Shown: in pieces, positions 1-8,275 of the stretch
Layout: each line of letters opens with the position of its first letter
Position numbering within the stretch: position 1 is the first letter of the stretch
NCBI RefSeq assembly: GCF_003248455.1
Contig: NZ_QFNM01000022.1
Span: 52,834-116,833, forward strand
Direction: 5' to 3'
DNA length: 64,000 nucleotides
Source of the DNA: Brevundimonas sp.
Lineage (GTDB): Bacteria; Pseudomonadota; Alphaproteobacteria; Caulobacterales; Caulobacteraceae
Position numbers and translations under genes: made by a program
Notes under the pieces: generated by a model
What the model saw: the letters and a program-made list of their open reading frames with translations, nothing else
The model's database searches: none
What the model was told of the DNA's origin: nothing

Positions 1-385
1 GCGCGGCCGGCTCGCCTCCGGCTCCGCCCGCCTGGTCCGACCAGAACCGCCGACGGCCCTCGGCCGCCAGCACGTGGGCGCTGGACGCGCGGACGAGCAC
101 GGCCCGAAGCGCCGCGCGCGCCTCCACGCCCAGACTTCCCGGCTCGAAAAACAGGATCTCGGCCTGCGCCGCGGCGCCGAGCCGATGGCCCACGAGCGGA
201 TCGACGAGAAACGCCGTGGCGCGAAGGACGCGGCCGCCCGCAGTCTCGACGGCGATCGGCCGGTCGGCGAACACCGCCTGCGCCGCGAGGTGCCGGTGAA
301 GCGCGTTGTCGCCGACCGCGCCGCGCCACCGCGCCCAGCCCGGGCCGATCTGCAGACCCCCGCGCCAGGCGCCGTCAGGGCTCAC
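1..385 (-). CDS. AraC-family-like regulator, N-terminal part (runs off the left edge)
   Basis: An open minus-strand frame runs from a GTG at 385 to the window edge without a stop. The translation (VSPDGAWRGGLQIGPG..., then FADRPIAV and AEILFFEP) resembles the cupin-like ligand-binding N-terminus of AraC-type regulators, in which a G-x-L-x-xGPG stretch is followed by an HxH-type segment (here LHRHLAAQ). The DNA-binding C-terminal half would lie outside the window, so the family call is inference from general likeness only. The frame is the same as that of the small gene upstream, separated by its TGA, so the two may be co-transcribed. No convincing ribosome binding site precedes the GTG, so the start could be further in. 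Confidence 0.45.
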   Translation of the reverse strand, partial: MSPDGAWRGGLQIGPGWARWRGAVGDNALHRHLAAQAVFADRPIAVETAGGRVLRATAFLVDPLVGHRLGAAAQAEILFFEPGSLGVEARAALRAVLVRASSAHVLAAEGRRRFWSDQAGGAGGEPAA

Positions 386-421
386 CGGCGCGCCACAGGC
401 GGGAAACGACGCCGGATGGGG

Positions 422-739
422 TCAGTCACGGTCCCGGCCCCCGGATCGGCCGCGGCGATCTCGCTCGTCGCGGCGGTCGGATCGCGCGGGCTCGTCGGCG
501 TCGTCCTCGAGGCGCTCTTCCCGCGCCCCGGACGCCACGCCGGCGGGACCGATTCGCCAGCTCACGACGGCGACCACCAGGAGCACCAGCAGCAGGGCGG
601 CGGCCACCGAGCCCCGGCGGGACCGCCCAAGAAGATCCGACGCGGGCGCCCGTCGTTGAGGAGTCAGATCGATGGACCTCAGCAGGCACGACAGGCGTGC
701 CTCGCCCGACCTTGAGGGCATTCCGTTCATGTCGCTCAT
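422..739 (-). CDS. Small single-pass membrane protein, unknown function
   Basis: About 105 residues. I chose ATG 739 rather than the longer frame because an AAGGAGGTGG ribosome binding site (complement of 745-754) sits at ideal spacing before it. The protein starts MSDMNGMPSRSGEARL, has a basic stretch, one clear transmembrane helix (SVAAALLLVLLVVAVVSW, about residues 44-61), and a very charged Arg/Asp-rich tail that is probably unstructured. No family is recognised. It lies downstream of the cus operon on the same strand, directly before the AraC-like frame. It could be a membrane-anchored accessory protein; nothing in the sequence shows metal binding apart from Met residues at the N-terminus. 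Confidence 0.55.
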   Translation of the reverse strand: MSDMNGMPSRSGEARLSCLLRSIDLTPQRRAPASDLLGRSRRGSVAAALLLVLLVVAVVSWRIGPAGVASGAREERLEDDADEPARSDRRDERDRRGRSGGRDRD

Positions 740-1036
740 GTCACCCACCTCCTTCAAGATCGAACTCGGGTACTCCAAGGCGAGTTCCAACGCTGCGGTC
801 CCTCAGTCCACGGTTCGGCTTGTTCGCACGACATCCCCGCGCCGAGCGCCGCCTCGAAGCCCATTCGGGTTCGGACCGAAACAACTCGGACAGTCGGCAC
901 TGTCCATCTTCACGCCGCTTTGAAGCCGTCTGCTGAACCCATAAAGGCTCGACGCGGCGGAGAAGCCAAAGGTTCCCCGCCGCGTCGTCAACCCGGACGC
1001 CGCCGCCCCGTGCGACGACAGTCCGGCAGCAGGGGA
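740..1036. other. Intergenic stretch with no supported gene
   Basis: About 300 bases between the end of the cusF-like gene and the small membrane protein. The short open frames here lack ribosome binding sites and family likeness. The ribosome binding site of the downstream gene is at 745-754. I saw no strong hairpin terminator and no copy of the ECF promoter motif described elsewhere in this annotation. Confidence 0.5.
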
Positions 1037-1447
1037 TTACTGCGGCCGAATCGCCTTCACTTCGCCCGCGCTGCCTGTAACGACCAGATCAAACTCGACC
1101 CGGTCGCCGACCTTCGCCTGGTCAATCAGGGCGGGTGACGCCGCGAAGCCCATGGTCATCGCGGGCCATTCCAGACTGGCGATCGGCTCGTGCTCGATCG
1201 TGATCTTGCCGCCCTCCGCGTCGATGGCCGAAATCACCCCGCGCGCGGTCGCGGACTCCTCTCCGGCCGCCGACGACATGGCGTCCATCTCCGCCGGCGC
1301 CGCGGGGGCAACGGCGGAACCGGTGGCGGCTGGGGTTTCCGTCTCCGTCGCCGGCTGCTGACTGCAGGCCGCCAGGGCAATGACCGCCCCGGCTGACAGG
1401 CTCAGGCCGAGGGCGAGCCTGGCCGACTTCACGAACAGGTTTTTCAT
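1037..1447 (-). CDS. cusF: CusF-type periplasmic copper-binding lipoprotein
   Basis: 136 residues. A signal peptide ends in a lipobox (ALAAC, Cys about 27), followed by an Ala/Pro/Thr linker and a CusF/CopK-like OB-fold domain (residues about 66-136). Within it, the TIEHEPIASLEWPAMTMGF region carries the His, Trp and two Met that in CusF bind Cu(I)/Ag(I), with the Trp making a cation-pi contact. In the Cus system CusF hands periplasmic Cu(I) to the CusCBA pump. The ATG overlaps the cusA stop by four bases (ATGA) and has AAGGAG upstream, so it is translationally coupled. It is the last gene of the cus operon. The lipid anchor differs from soluble E. coli CusF. Confidence 0.9.
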   Translation of the reverse strand: MKNLFVKSARLALGLSLSAGAVIALAACSQQPATETETPAATGSAVAPAAPAEMDAMSSAAGEESATARGVISAIDAEGGKITIEHEPIASLEWPAMTMGFAASPALIDQAKVGDRVEFDLVVTGSAGEVKAIRPQ

Positions 1448-4400
1448 AGGGTAGCTCCTTGGGTGGGGGTTTGGGTGGGACGTGATTTCCGGCGTCTCAG
1501 GAGGAGATAGCCGGCTGGGATGACGAGCATCGACAGGAGGGGCGCGGTGATCATGCCGCCAATGACTGGCGCCGCGATCCGGGTCATGATCTCCGACCCC
1601 GCGCCGTGGCCGATCAGGATCGGGAACAGACCGCCCAAGATCACGGCGACCGTCATCGCCTTGGGCCGGACCCGCAGAAGGGCGCCCTCGCGAACGGCCT
1701 CCTCGACCTGCTCCCGGTCGGGATCAGGTCCTCGATCCTTCAGCGCATGTTTGAGATAGATCAGCATCACGACGCCGAACTCCGCCGACAGGCCAGCGAG
1801 GGCGATGAAGCCAACCCCGGTCGCGACCGACTGATCGAAGCCCATCAGATAGAGCAACCAGAAGCCGCCGGTCAGGGCGAATGGCAGGGTGCCCATGATG
1901 AGGAGGGCTTCGTCGAAGCGCCCGAAGGTCAGATAGAGCAGGATGAAGATGATCACGAGCGTGGCCGGAACCACGATCTTTAGCCGCTCGGCCGCCCGTT
2001 CCAGATATTCGAACTGGCCGGAGTAGGCGATGCTGACGCCCGGCGCGAGATCCACCTCGCTGGCGACCGCCTGACGCAGATCGGCGACGACAGACGCGAG
2101 GTCGCGCCCCCGAGTGTCGACATAGACCCAGGTGGTCAGCCTGCCGTTCTCGGACTTGAGCATCGGCGGGCCGTCCGCGATCTGGATATTGGTGACCGTG
2201 CCAAGGGTGATCTGCTGGCCCGACGGCGTCAGCATCGGCAGGGCGCGCAGTTGCTCCAGACTGTCGCGCAATTCTCTCGGGTAACGGACGCTGATCGGAT
2301 AGCGGGCGAGCCCCTCCACCGTCTGTCCGATCGTCTCGCCGCCCACGGCGCCCGATACGATCGATTGGACATCGGCGATGTTCAGGCCGTAGCGGGCCGC
2401 CGCGCGCCGGTCGATGTCGATGTCGACATAACGCCCGCCGGTCAGGCGTTCGGCCAAGGCGGAGGTCACGCCCGGTACGGTCCTGGCGACATCGGCCACC
2501 TGGGCCGCGATACGGTCCATCGCGGCCAGGTCAGAGCCGGACACCTTGACGCCGACGGGGCTCTTGATGCCCGTCGCCAGCATGTCGATGCGATTTCGGA
2601 TGGGAGGGACCCAGACGTTGGACAGTCCGGGGACCTGAACCGCGCGATCGAGTTCTTCGATCAGTTTTTCCGGGGTCATGCCCGGCCGCCATTCATCGCG
2701 CGGCTTGAACTGGATGGTGGTCTCGAACATCTCCAGCGGAGCCGGATCCGTGGCGGTTTCCGCCCGGCCCGCCTTGCCGAACACGGTCGCCACTTCGGGC
2801 ACGGTGCGGATCATCCGGTCCGTCTGTTGCAGCAGTTCCGCGGCCTTGGCCGGGGAGAGACCCGGCTGGGCCGAAGGCATATACAGCAGGTCGCCCTCGT
2901 CCATCGCCGGCATGAATTCGCCGCCGAGCTGGCTAAGAGGCCAGGCGGTGGTGGCGAAGATCAGCAAGGCTGCCACCAAGGTCTTTCTGGGATGATGCAG
3001 CACCCAGTCCAATGGCCCGCGATAGATGCGCGTGAGCCAGCGATTGATCGGATTGCTCTGTTCGGCCGGGATCCGTCCGCGGATCAGATAGCCCATCAGA
3101 ACCGGCACGAGAGTGATGGACAGGATCGCCGCCGCCGCCATCGCATAGCTCTTGGTAAAGGCTAGGGGCGCGAACAGCCGGCCCTCCTGGGCCTGCAGGC
3201 TGAACACCGGGATGAACGACAGGGTGATGATCAGCAGGCTCAGGAACAGCGCGGGGCCGACCTCCACGGCCGCCTCGGTGATGACCTTCCAGCGATCTTC
3301 GCCCGCCAGCTTTTCATCCGGGTGATCGTGTTCCCATCGTTCGATGTGTTTGTGGGCGTTCTCGATCATGACCACCGCCGCATCCACCATGGCGCCGATG
3401 GCGATGGCGATGCCGCCCAGCGACATGATGTTGGCGTTCACGCCCTGAAGATTCATGATCAGGAAGGCCGCCAGGACGCCCAGCGGCAGGGTCAGGATGG
3501 CGACCAGCGCCGACCGGGCGTGCCAGAGGAACAGGCCGCAGACCAGGGCGACGACTATGAACTCCTCGATCAGCTTGCCGCTCAGATTGTCGATCGCCCG
3601 GTCGATGAGCTGCGAGCGATCGTAGGTCGTCACCACTTCGACTCCCGGGGGCAGTCCGGCTTTGAGCGTCTCGAGTTTCTCGGTCACGGCCGCGATCGTG
3701 GCGCGGGCGTTTGCGCCGGATCGAAGGATGACGACGCCGCCCGCGACCTCGCCTTCGCCGTTGAGCTCGGCTATGCCGCGTCTCATCTCCGGGCCGATCT
3801 GGATGGTCGCGACATCCCCGAGGCTGATCGGCACGCCTCCAGCCGCCGTGCGGAGCGGCACGGCCCGGAAGTCGTCGAGCTCGGTCAGATAGCCGTTGGC
3901 GCGGATCATGTATTCGGCTTCGGCGAGCTGGAGCACCGAGCCGCCCGTCTCGCCGTTGGCGCGCTGGAGAGCGTCCACCACCGCCTGATGGGTGACGCCG
4001 TAGGACGCGAGCCTGACGGGGTCGAGCACCACCTGGTATTGCCGCACCATGCCGCCCAGGCTGGCGACCTCGGCGACCCCCGGCACGGTCTTCAGCTCGT
4101 AGCGGAGGAACCAATCCTGCAGGCTTCGCAATTGCGCCAGATCGTTGCGGCCTGTGCGATCGACCAGGGCGTATTCATAGACCCAGCCTACGCCGGTGGC
4201 GTCCGGACCAAGTGCCGGTTGGGCGGTCGCGGGAAGCCGCGCCTGCACCTGGCTGAGGTATTCGAGGACCCGGGAACGCGCCCAGTAGAGGTCCGTCCCA
4301 TCTTCGAACAGCACATAGACGAAGCTGTCGCCGAAGAAGGAATAGCCTCGAACCGTTCGCGCGCCGGGTACGGACAGCATGGTGGTCGCCAGAGGATAGG

Positions 4401-4596
4401 TGACCTGGTTCTCGACGATCTGGGGCGCCTGCCCCGGGTAGCTGGTGCGAATGATGACCTGCACGTCCGACAGGTCCGGCAAGGCGTCGACCGGCGTGCT
4501 GCGAACCGCGAACAGGCCGGCGGCGAGCAGGGCGACGGCGGCCATAAGGACGAGGAAGCGCCCCTTGACCGAGGCGCGAATGACCGCGGCGATCAT
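1444..4596 (-). CDS. cusA: CusA-type heavy-metal RND efflux transporter (Cu/Ag)
   Basis: 1050 residues, the normal length for HME-RND pumps; inner-membrane proton-driven transporter of the tripartite CusCBA system that expels Cu(I)/Ag(I). Cu/Ag specificity is indicated by the VGWVYEYALVDRTG segment and by the three methionines of the known CusA binding site, present as EGDLLYMPS, APLEMFETTI and NRIDMLATGIKS. The TM4 motif is AIAIGAMVDAAVVMIEN, the copper-class form rather than the DFGxxVDGAVxxVEN form seen in the CzcA of this window. Twelve transmembrane helices in the usual two sets with large periplasmic loops. The start overlaps the cusB stop by four bases and the end overlaps cusF. Confidence 0.95.
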   Translation of the reverse strand: MIAAVIRASVKGRFLVLMAAVALLAAGLFAVRSTPVDALPDLSDVQVIIRTSYPGQAPQIVENQVTYPLATTMLSVPGARTVRGYSFFGDSFVYVLFEDGTDLYWARSRVLEYLSQVQARLPATAQPALGPDATGVGWVYEYALVDRTGRNDLAQLRSLQDWFLRYELKTVPGVAEVASLGGMVRQYQVVLDPVRLASYGVTHQAVVDALQRANGETGGSVLQLAEAEYMIRANGYLTELDDFRAVPLRTAAGGVPISLGDVATIQIGPEMRRGIAELNGEGEVAGGVVILRSGANARATIAAVTEKLETLKAGLPPGVEVVTTYDRSQLIDRAIDNLSGKLIEEFIVVALVCGLFLWHARSALVAILTLPLGVLAAFLIMNLQGVNANIMSLGGIAIAIGAMVDAAVVMIENAHKHIERWEHDHPDEKLAGEDRWKVITEAAVEVGPALFLSLLIITLSFIPVFSLQAQEGRLFAPLAFTKSYAMAAAAILSITLVPVLMGYLIRGRIPAEQSNPINRWLTRIYRGPLDWVLHHPRKTLVAALLIFATTAWPLSQLGGEFMPAMDEGDLLYMPSAQPGLSPAKAAELLQQTDRMIRTVPEVATVFGKAGRAETATDPAPLEMFETTIQFKPRDEWRPGMTPEKLIEELDRAVQVPGLSNVWVPPIRNRIDMLATGIKSPVGVKVSGSDLAAMDRIAAQVADVARTVPGVTSALAERLTGGRYVDIDIDRRAAARYGLNIADVQSIVSGAVGGETIGQTVEGLARYPISVRYPRELRDSLEQLRALPMLTPSGQQITLGTVTNIQIADGPPMLKSENGRLTTWVYVDTRGRDLASVVADLRQAVASEVDLAPGVSIAYSGQFEYLERAAERLKIVVPATLVIIFILLYLTFGRFDEALLIMGTLPFALTGGFWLLYLMGFDQSVATGVGFIALAGLSAEFGVVMLIYLKHALKDRGPDPDREQVEEAVREGALLRVRPKAMTVAVILGGLFPILIGHGAGSEIMTRIAAPVIGGMITAPLLSMLVIPAGYLLLRRRKSRPTQTPTQGATL

Positions 4597-5894
4597 TGGC
4601 TCGACCTCCCGCGCGAGGCGGGCGCGGCCATGGATGCGCCCGTTGGGGCGGCGGTGGCGGGCCGGGACGTCGGGCCGATCGGCCGCGCCGTTACGCCTGA
4701 CAGGCTGGCTTCGGAATCGATCAGGAACTGCCCCGACGCGACGATCCGTTCGCCTTCCCTGAGACCGGCGAGGATCTCGGTTTGCCCCCCGGCTTCTCGC
4801 CCGACACGGACCTCGGCCGGTTGATACCGGCCTTCCGGCCGGGCGAGCATGACAATGTCCCGTTCACCCGTTCGGATCACCGCCTCGGTCGGCACGAGCA
4901 ACGCCGTCGTCGAACCGCCGCCGAAGGTGATCCGGCCGAACATGCCGGGGCGCAAACGGCCCCCGCGATTGGCCATTTCGATCCGTCCCGTGACCGTGCG
5001 GCTGTCGCCGACGAGTTCCGGCAACAGGGCGGTCAGACGACCCGTGAACCGCTCTCCCGGGAACGCGGTCAAAGCCACCTCGACGGACTGTCCGACCCTT
5101 AGCCGGCTCCCCAGCGCCTCCGGGATGGCGGCATTGACCCAGACGGTGGCCAGGCCGTTGATCTCGGCCAAGGTCATGCCTTGGGTCACGCTCATGCCGG
5201 CGCGCACGCCCAGGGTCTTGATCACGCCGCCAGTGGGCGTTGAGATCGTGATCGTGTTTCGCGCCCGCCCGCTGCGCTCCACCGAGGCGATCAGGCTCTC
5301 GGACATGCCCATCAGCACCAGTCGCTGCCGCGCCGCCTGGATCAGGGGCGTGTTGCCGGTGCGCCGTACGGCCAGATATTCCGTCTGGGCGCCGCCCCAG
5401 GTCGGGATGAGCAAATCGACCAGAGGCGCGCCCGCAGCGATGACATCGCCCGGCGCGCGGTTGTAGACTCGCTGCACGAAGCCGTCGGCCCGCGACTGGA
5501 CCACGGCGATGTCGCGTTCATTGTAATCGACCACCGCCGTGGCGCTGAGATCGCCCTCGAGAACGCCACGGCGGGCTGTGGCATACCGGACCCCCAGATT
5601 CTGGCTCAGCGCCGGATCGATCCGGACGCCCGGGGTGGCGTTGGTTCCCCCCTCATCCGCATATTTGGGGATGGTATCCATGTTCATCGACGACTTCCCC
5701 GGTCCCGGGTATCGTTCGTTCGGAACCATGGGATCGTACCAGTAGAGGATCTCGCGCTCCCCTCCTCCCTCGGCGGTCCCGTCGGCGGCCCCGTCCAGGC
5801 GCGGGGCGATGACGACGCCGGCCCCGACGCCGACCCCGACCAGAAGAAGCGCGCCCATGGCGATGCCCAGGCGTCTGTTGCGAAGGGCGTTCAT
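4593..5894 (-). CDS. cusB: CusB-type periplasmic adaptor (membrane fusion protein)
   Basis: 433 residues. An N-terminal membrane anchor/signal (about 9-30) is followed by a heavy-metal-binding segment, ILYWYDPMVPNERYPGPGKS then MNMDTIPKYAD (about residues 48-83), typical of CusB proteins and rich in Met. Barrel-sandwich hybrid and beta-barrel domains of the HlyD/RND adaptor type follow, with a GVIKTLGVRAGMSVTQG lipoyl-like half motif. The adaptor links CusA to the outer-membrane channel and in E. coli takes metal from CusF through N-terminal methionines. The C-terminal ~30 residues are a low-complexity Ala/Ser/Thr/Pro tail. Four-base overlaps with both neighbours show tight coupling. Confidence 0.94.
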   Translation of the reverse strand: MNALRNRRLGIAMGALLLVGVGVGAGVVIAPRLDGAADGTAEGGGEREILYWYDPMVPNERYPGPGKSSMNMDTIPKYADEGGTNATPGVRIDPALSQNLGVRYATARRGVLEGDLSATAVVDYNERDIAVVQSRADGFVQRVYNRAPGDVIAAGAPLVDLLIPTWGGAQTEYLAVRRTGNTPLIQAARQRLVLMGMSESLIASVERSGRARNTITISTPTGGVIKTLGVRAGMSVTQGMTLAEINGLATVWVNAAIPEALGSRLRVGQSVEVALTAFPGERFTGRLTALLPELVGDSRTVTGRIEMANRGGRLRPGMFGRITFGGGSTTALLVPTEAVIRTGERDIVMLARPEGRYQPAEVRVGREAGGQTEILAGLREGERIVASGQFLIDSEASLSGVTARPIGPTSRPATAAPTGASMAAPASRGRSSQ

Positions 5895-7252
5895 CGGTCG
5901 GTGTTCCCATAGGTGAGACTGATCTGGACCACCTGGCGCATCACGGCGGCCTCGCGATCGAGCGTGTCGAGCCGGGCGTTCGCCACGGCGGTGAAGGCTT
6001 CGAGAACTTCAACGATGCCCGCCCTGCCCGCCGCATAGCTCGCGGTTTCGAGATCGGAACGCTGAAGGACGTTGGGCAGAACGACGTCGCGCGACCGGAC
6101 CCATTGATCGTGAGCGGTCGCGTATTCGGCCAAGGCGCTCCTCAGCGAAGCAGTCAACAGACGCTCAGCGTCCTCACGCTCGGCGGTGACCCGCAGCGCA
6201 TCAGCGGCGCGCGCGGCGATGACGGGATCCTGCCTTCGACCGGGAAAGATCGGCAGCCGCACGCTCGCTCCGACGGAGAACAGATCGCCGAACCGCTCAT
6301 CGCGGCGGGCGTAGCTGGCTTGGAACGACCAGTCCGGGCGACGTCCTGCGCGCGCCAGATCGACCTCGGCGTCGGCGCGCCGCGCCGCGGCGCCATAGAC
6401 GCGCACGGCCGGCAGCCGGGCGATGCCGTCCCGCAAGGCGGCCAGGTCGAGATCGTCTTGCGGCGGCGCGCCCGCCGTTTCGGGATCGTTATCGCCCGTC
6501 CAGCGCGCCAGCTCAGACCGGGCCTTCTCCAAGTCGGCGACGAGCCGGCTGCGGCGATCGTCCAAATTAGCCTTGAGCTGGACCGGACCGAGGGCGTTCG
6601 CCGACCGATAGGCGCCCGATGCGACTCCGGCGGGCGCGGTGTTCCACAGCGGCTCAAGGGTTTTCAGAACGTCATCCAGGGCCGCGAGGCGGCGTTCGGC
6701 GTAGAAGAGGTCGATCCAGGCCAGTCCCGTTGCGATCTGGACCTCCCGCCGCGCGACGGACTCCTCGGCGCCGGCGATGCCGATCTGCGCCTCGGCGATG
6801 TCTCGCTCGGCGCGACGGCGCGCGCGGCTCGGCACGTCCTGCTCGACGCCGATCCTGAGCATGGTGAAGTCGTCCTGGTCGAATTGGCCCGTGAACGGCC
6901 CGGTCACCGGAAACCCGTCGAGGCCGAACGTGAGACGCGGATCCGGCAGCCGGCCGGCGGCCCGCGCCGCCGCACGCGCGGCGTCCACCCCCAGGGCGCT
7001 GGCTCTGAGGCCGGGCGCTCCGGCCGCCGCGCGGGCCAGGGCCTCGTCGAAGGTCTGGGGGTCGGCCTTGGAAGGCGCGGTCCAGACGCTCACGAGCAAA
7101 ATGGAAGCCGGGAGGATCGCCCAGCTTGCGATCAGAGCACGGCGCGCGGACGGCGCCGAAACCTCGGCGCGTCGCGTTAGGACGCGCGGCCGGCGGACAC
7201 GGGGCGGCGGACACGCAGACGCGCGTATCGCCGACCTCAAACGAATGGTCAT
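5891..7252 (-). CDS. cusC: CusC-type outer-membrane efflux channel (TolC family)
   Basis: About 453 residues from ATG 7252, chosen because GAGGAATTCC precedes it; a longer frame reaches 7348 but lacks such a site. The N-terminus has a long basic region then a signal-like hydrophobic stretch (ALIASWAILPASILLVSVW). The mature part shows two OEP repeats (TFDEALARAAAGAPGLRA at the start of the first; AAGRLPDPRLTFGLDGFP) and long coiled-coil helices. It forms the outer-membrane exit duct for CusBA. The stop overlaps the cusB start. The unusually long basic region before the signal peptide leaves the exact start uncertain. Confidence 0.88.
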   Translation of the reverse strand: MTIRLRSAIRASACPPPRVRRPRVLTRRAEVSAPSARRALIASWAILPASILLVSVWTAPSKADPQTFDEALARAAAGAPGLRASALGVDAARAAARAAGRLPDPRLTFGLDGFPVTGPFTGQFDQDDFTMLRIGVEQDVPSRARRRAERDIAEAQIGIAGAEESVARREVQIATGLAWIDLFYAERRLAALDDVLKTLEPLWNTAPAGVASGAYRSANALGPVQLKANLDDRRSRLVADLEKARSELARWTGDNDPETAGAPPQDDLDLAALRDGIARLPAVRVYGAAARRADAEVDLARAGRRPDWSFQASYARRDERFGDLFSVGASVRLPIFPGRRQDPVIAARAADALRVTAEREDAERLLTASLRSALAEYATAHDQWVRSRDVVLPNVLQRSDLETASYAAGRAGIVEVLEAFTAVANARLDTLDREAAVMRQVVQISLTYGNTDR

Positions 7253-7371
7253 GGAATTCCTCGAAACCACTTGACCCGCCTTGAGGGCGGGACATCGGCG
7301 AAGGGCTCGGATCGATCGATCGGCGGTCGCCCGCGCAACGGCGCTCACGGCCTTCGATCAGCGGAAGCGGT

Positions 7372-7734
7372 CTACGCCAGCCGTTTCGGCGGATTCTTCA
7401 GTGGAAGCGGGCCTGCGCCCTCTCGCACGACATCGACGGCTGCGAACCGGAGTCCCCGCGGAGCCGAAGGCCGTTGAACGGTCGGCGCCGGCGGCATGGG
7501 CGCCGCGACGGCGGCGCAGCCCATCTTGGCGATGCAGTCGGGCGTCATCTCGTCGCAAGGGCTAGTAGCGCCGCCGGAAGGCCCGTCCGCCATCACCATC
7601 ATCTCGGCGCAATCCATGTCCGCCATGCCGCCCGTCGCTTCGAATACCTGGAACGGCGTGGCGTGCGCGGACGACTGGCCGACGAAGCCGGCCACCGCCA
7701 GGGCGAACAGAAGGGTGCGGACGAGGTTCCACAT
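7372..7734 (-). CDS. Small secreted Cys/Met-rich protein heading the cus operon
   Basis: 120 residues. Signal peptide (LLFALAVAGFVGQSSAHA) followed by a putative metal-binding segment with repeated Met, Asp and Cys: GGMADMDCAEMMVM, then PCDEM, PDCIAKMGCAA, about residues 36-75. The tail is Pro/Ala/Arg-rich. No named domain is recognised. It is about 120 bases ahead of cusC on the same strand and is probably the first gene of the operon, so it is likely a periplasmic copper-binding or copper-sensing accessory; that role is inference from composition and position. Small proteins of this type occur near copper clusters and are usually annotated as hypothetical. Confidence 0.7.
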   Translation of the reverse strand: MWNLVRTLLFALAVAGFVGQSSAHATPFQVFEATGGMADMDCAEMMVMADGPSGGATSPCDEMTPDCIAKMGCAAVAAPMPPAPTVQRPSAPRGLRFAAVDVVREGAGPLPLKNPPKRLA

Positions 7735-7844
7735 GCGCGGTCATCCCACGCCCGTCGGCCGGCCGTGTCAAGCGACCGACGGGCTGGCGTCGGGCGCGCG
7801 CAACGCAATGCTCCGGATCAGCGCGCGCCCGCCCGCAGTTCGAA

Positions 7845-7872
7845 CGAGGGATTCAACCCCGGCGCCCGTATA
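7845..7872 (+). promoter_or_regulatory. Predicted ECF-sigma promoter of copCD
   Basis: CGAGGG (7845-7850), exactly 16 bases, then CGTATA (7867-7872), 34 bases before the copC ATG. Four other copies of this motif with the same 16-base spacer precede copper-region operons in this window. CGTA is typical of a -10 element for ECF sigma factors; GAGGG would be the -35. Confidence 0.75.
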
Positions 7873-7906
7873 ACTCATTGAACCCCTCTGGTTTCGGAGC
7901 CTCCCT

Positions 7907-8269
7907 ATGACCACTCGCAAAATCCTTTCCGTCGTCGGCGCGGTCGGCGCCCTGCTGTTGGGGGCGACGCAGGCTGCCGCCCACGCGCGCGTCGTCGCCT
8001 CCAACCCGGCGGCGAGCGCGAGCATCGCCTCGCCGCGTTCGCTGACGGTCACCTTCAGCGAACGCGTCGTTCCCGCTTTCTCGGGCCTCGAGGTCGTGAA
8101 CGCCGCCGGTGCCAAATTCCCGGTCGCGACCACCGTCTCCGATGACGGCATGACCGTTTCGGGACGGACGGCGCGACCGCTCGCGGCCGGCGCCTACAGC
8201 CTCAACTGGCATGCCGCCTCCGCCGACGGCCACCGTATGACCGGCGCCATCGCCTTCACGGTACGCTGA
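7907..8269 (+). CDS. copC: CopC periplasmic copper-binding protein
   Basis: 120 residues. Signal peptide cleaved after TQAAA so that the mature protein begins with His (HARVVASNPA), as in CopC where the N-terminal His is a Cu(II) ligand. The C-terminal NWHAASADGHRMTGAIAFTV is the CopC fingerprint with the other His ligands. Beta-sandwich of the CopC (PF04234) family. The downstream copD start lies a few bases away, so CopC probably delivers copper to CopD. Preceded by an ECF-type promoter motif. Confidence 0.95.
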   Translation: MTTRKILSVVGAVGALLLGATQAAAHARVVASNPAASASIASPRSLTVTFSERVVPAFSGLEVVNAAGAKFPVATTVSDDGMTVSGRTARPLAAGAYSLNWHAASADGHRMTGAIAFTVR

Positions 8270-8275
8270 CCCATC

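Noticed and set aside
74..715. Long plus-strand open frames at the left edge
   Set aside because: Arg/Pro-rich shadow of minus-strand coding sequence; the minus frames have a ribosome binding site, a TM helix and AraC-like likeness.
803..991. 62-codon minus-strand frame before the small membrane protein
   Set aside because: No ribosome binding site or family likeness, and composition typical of noncoding GC-rich DNA.
2251..3165. 304-codon plus-strand frame inside cusA
   Set aside because: Antisense shadow of a full-length RND transporter with clear motifs; composition is His/Arg/Asp-rich and without family likeness. Same for 3322-4824.
7750..7784. Inverted repeat CCCGTCGG/CCGACGGG between the cus and copCD units as a terminator or operator
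   Set aside because: Both flanking genes read away from it, so it is not a terminator, and it has no resemblance to a known metal-regulator site; left unassigned.
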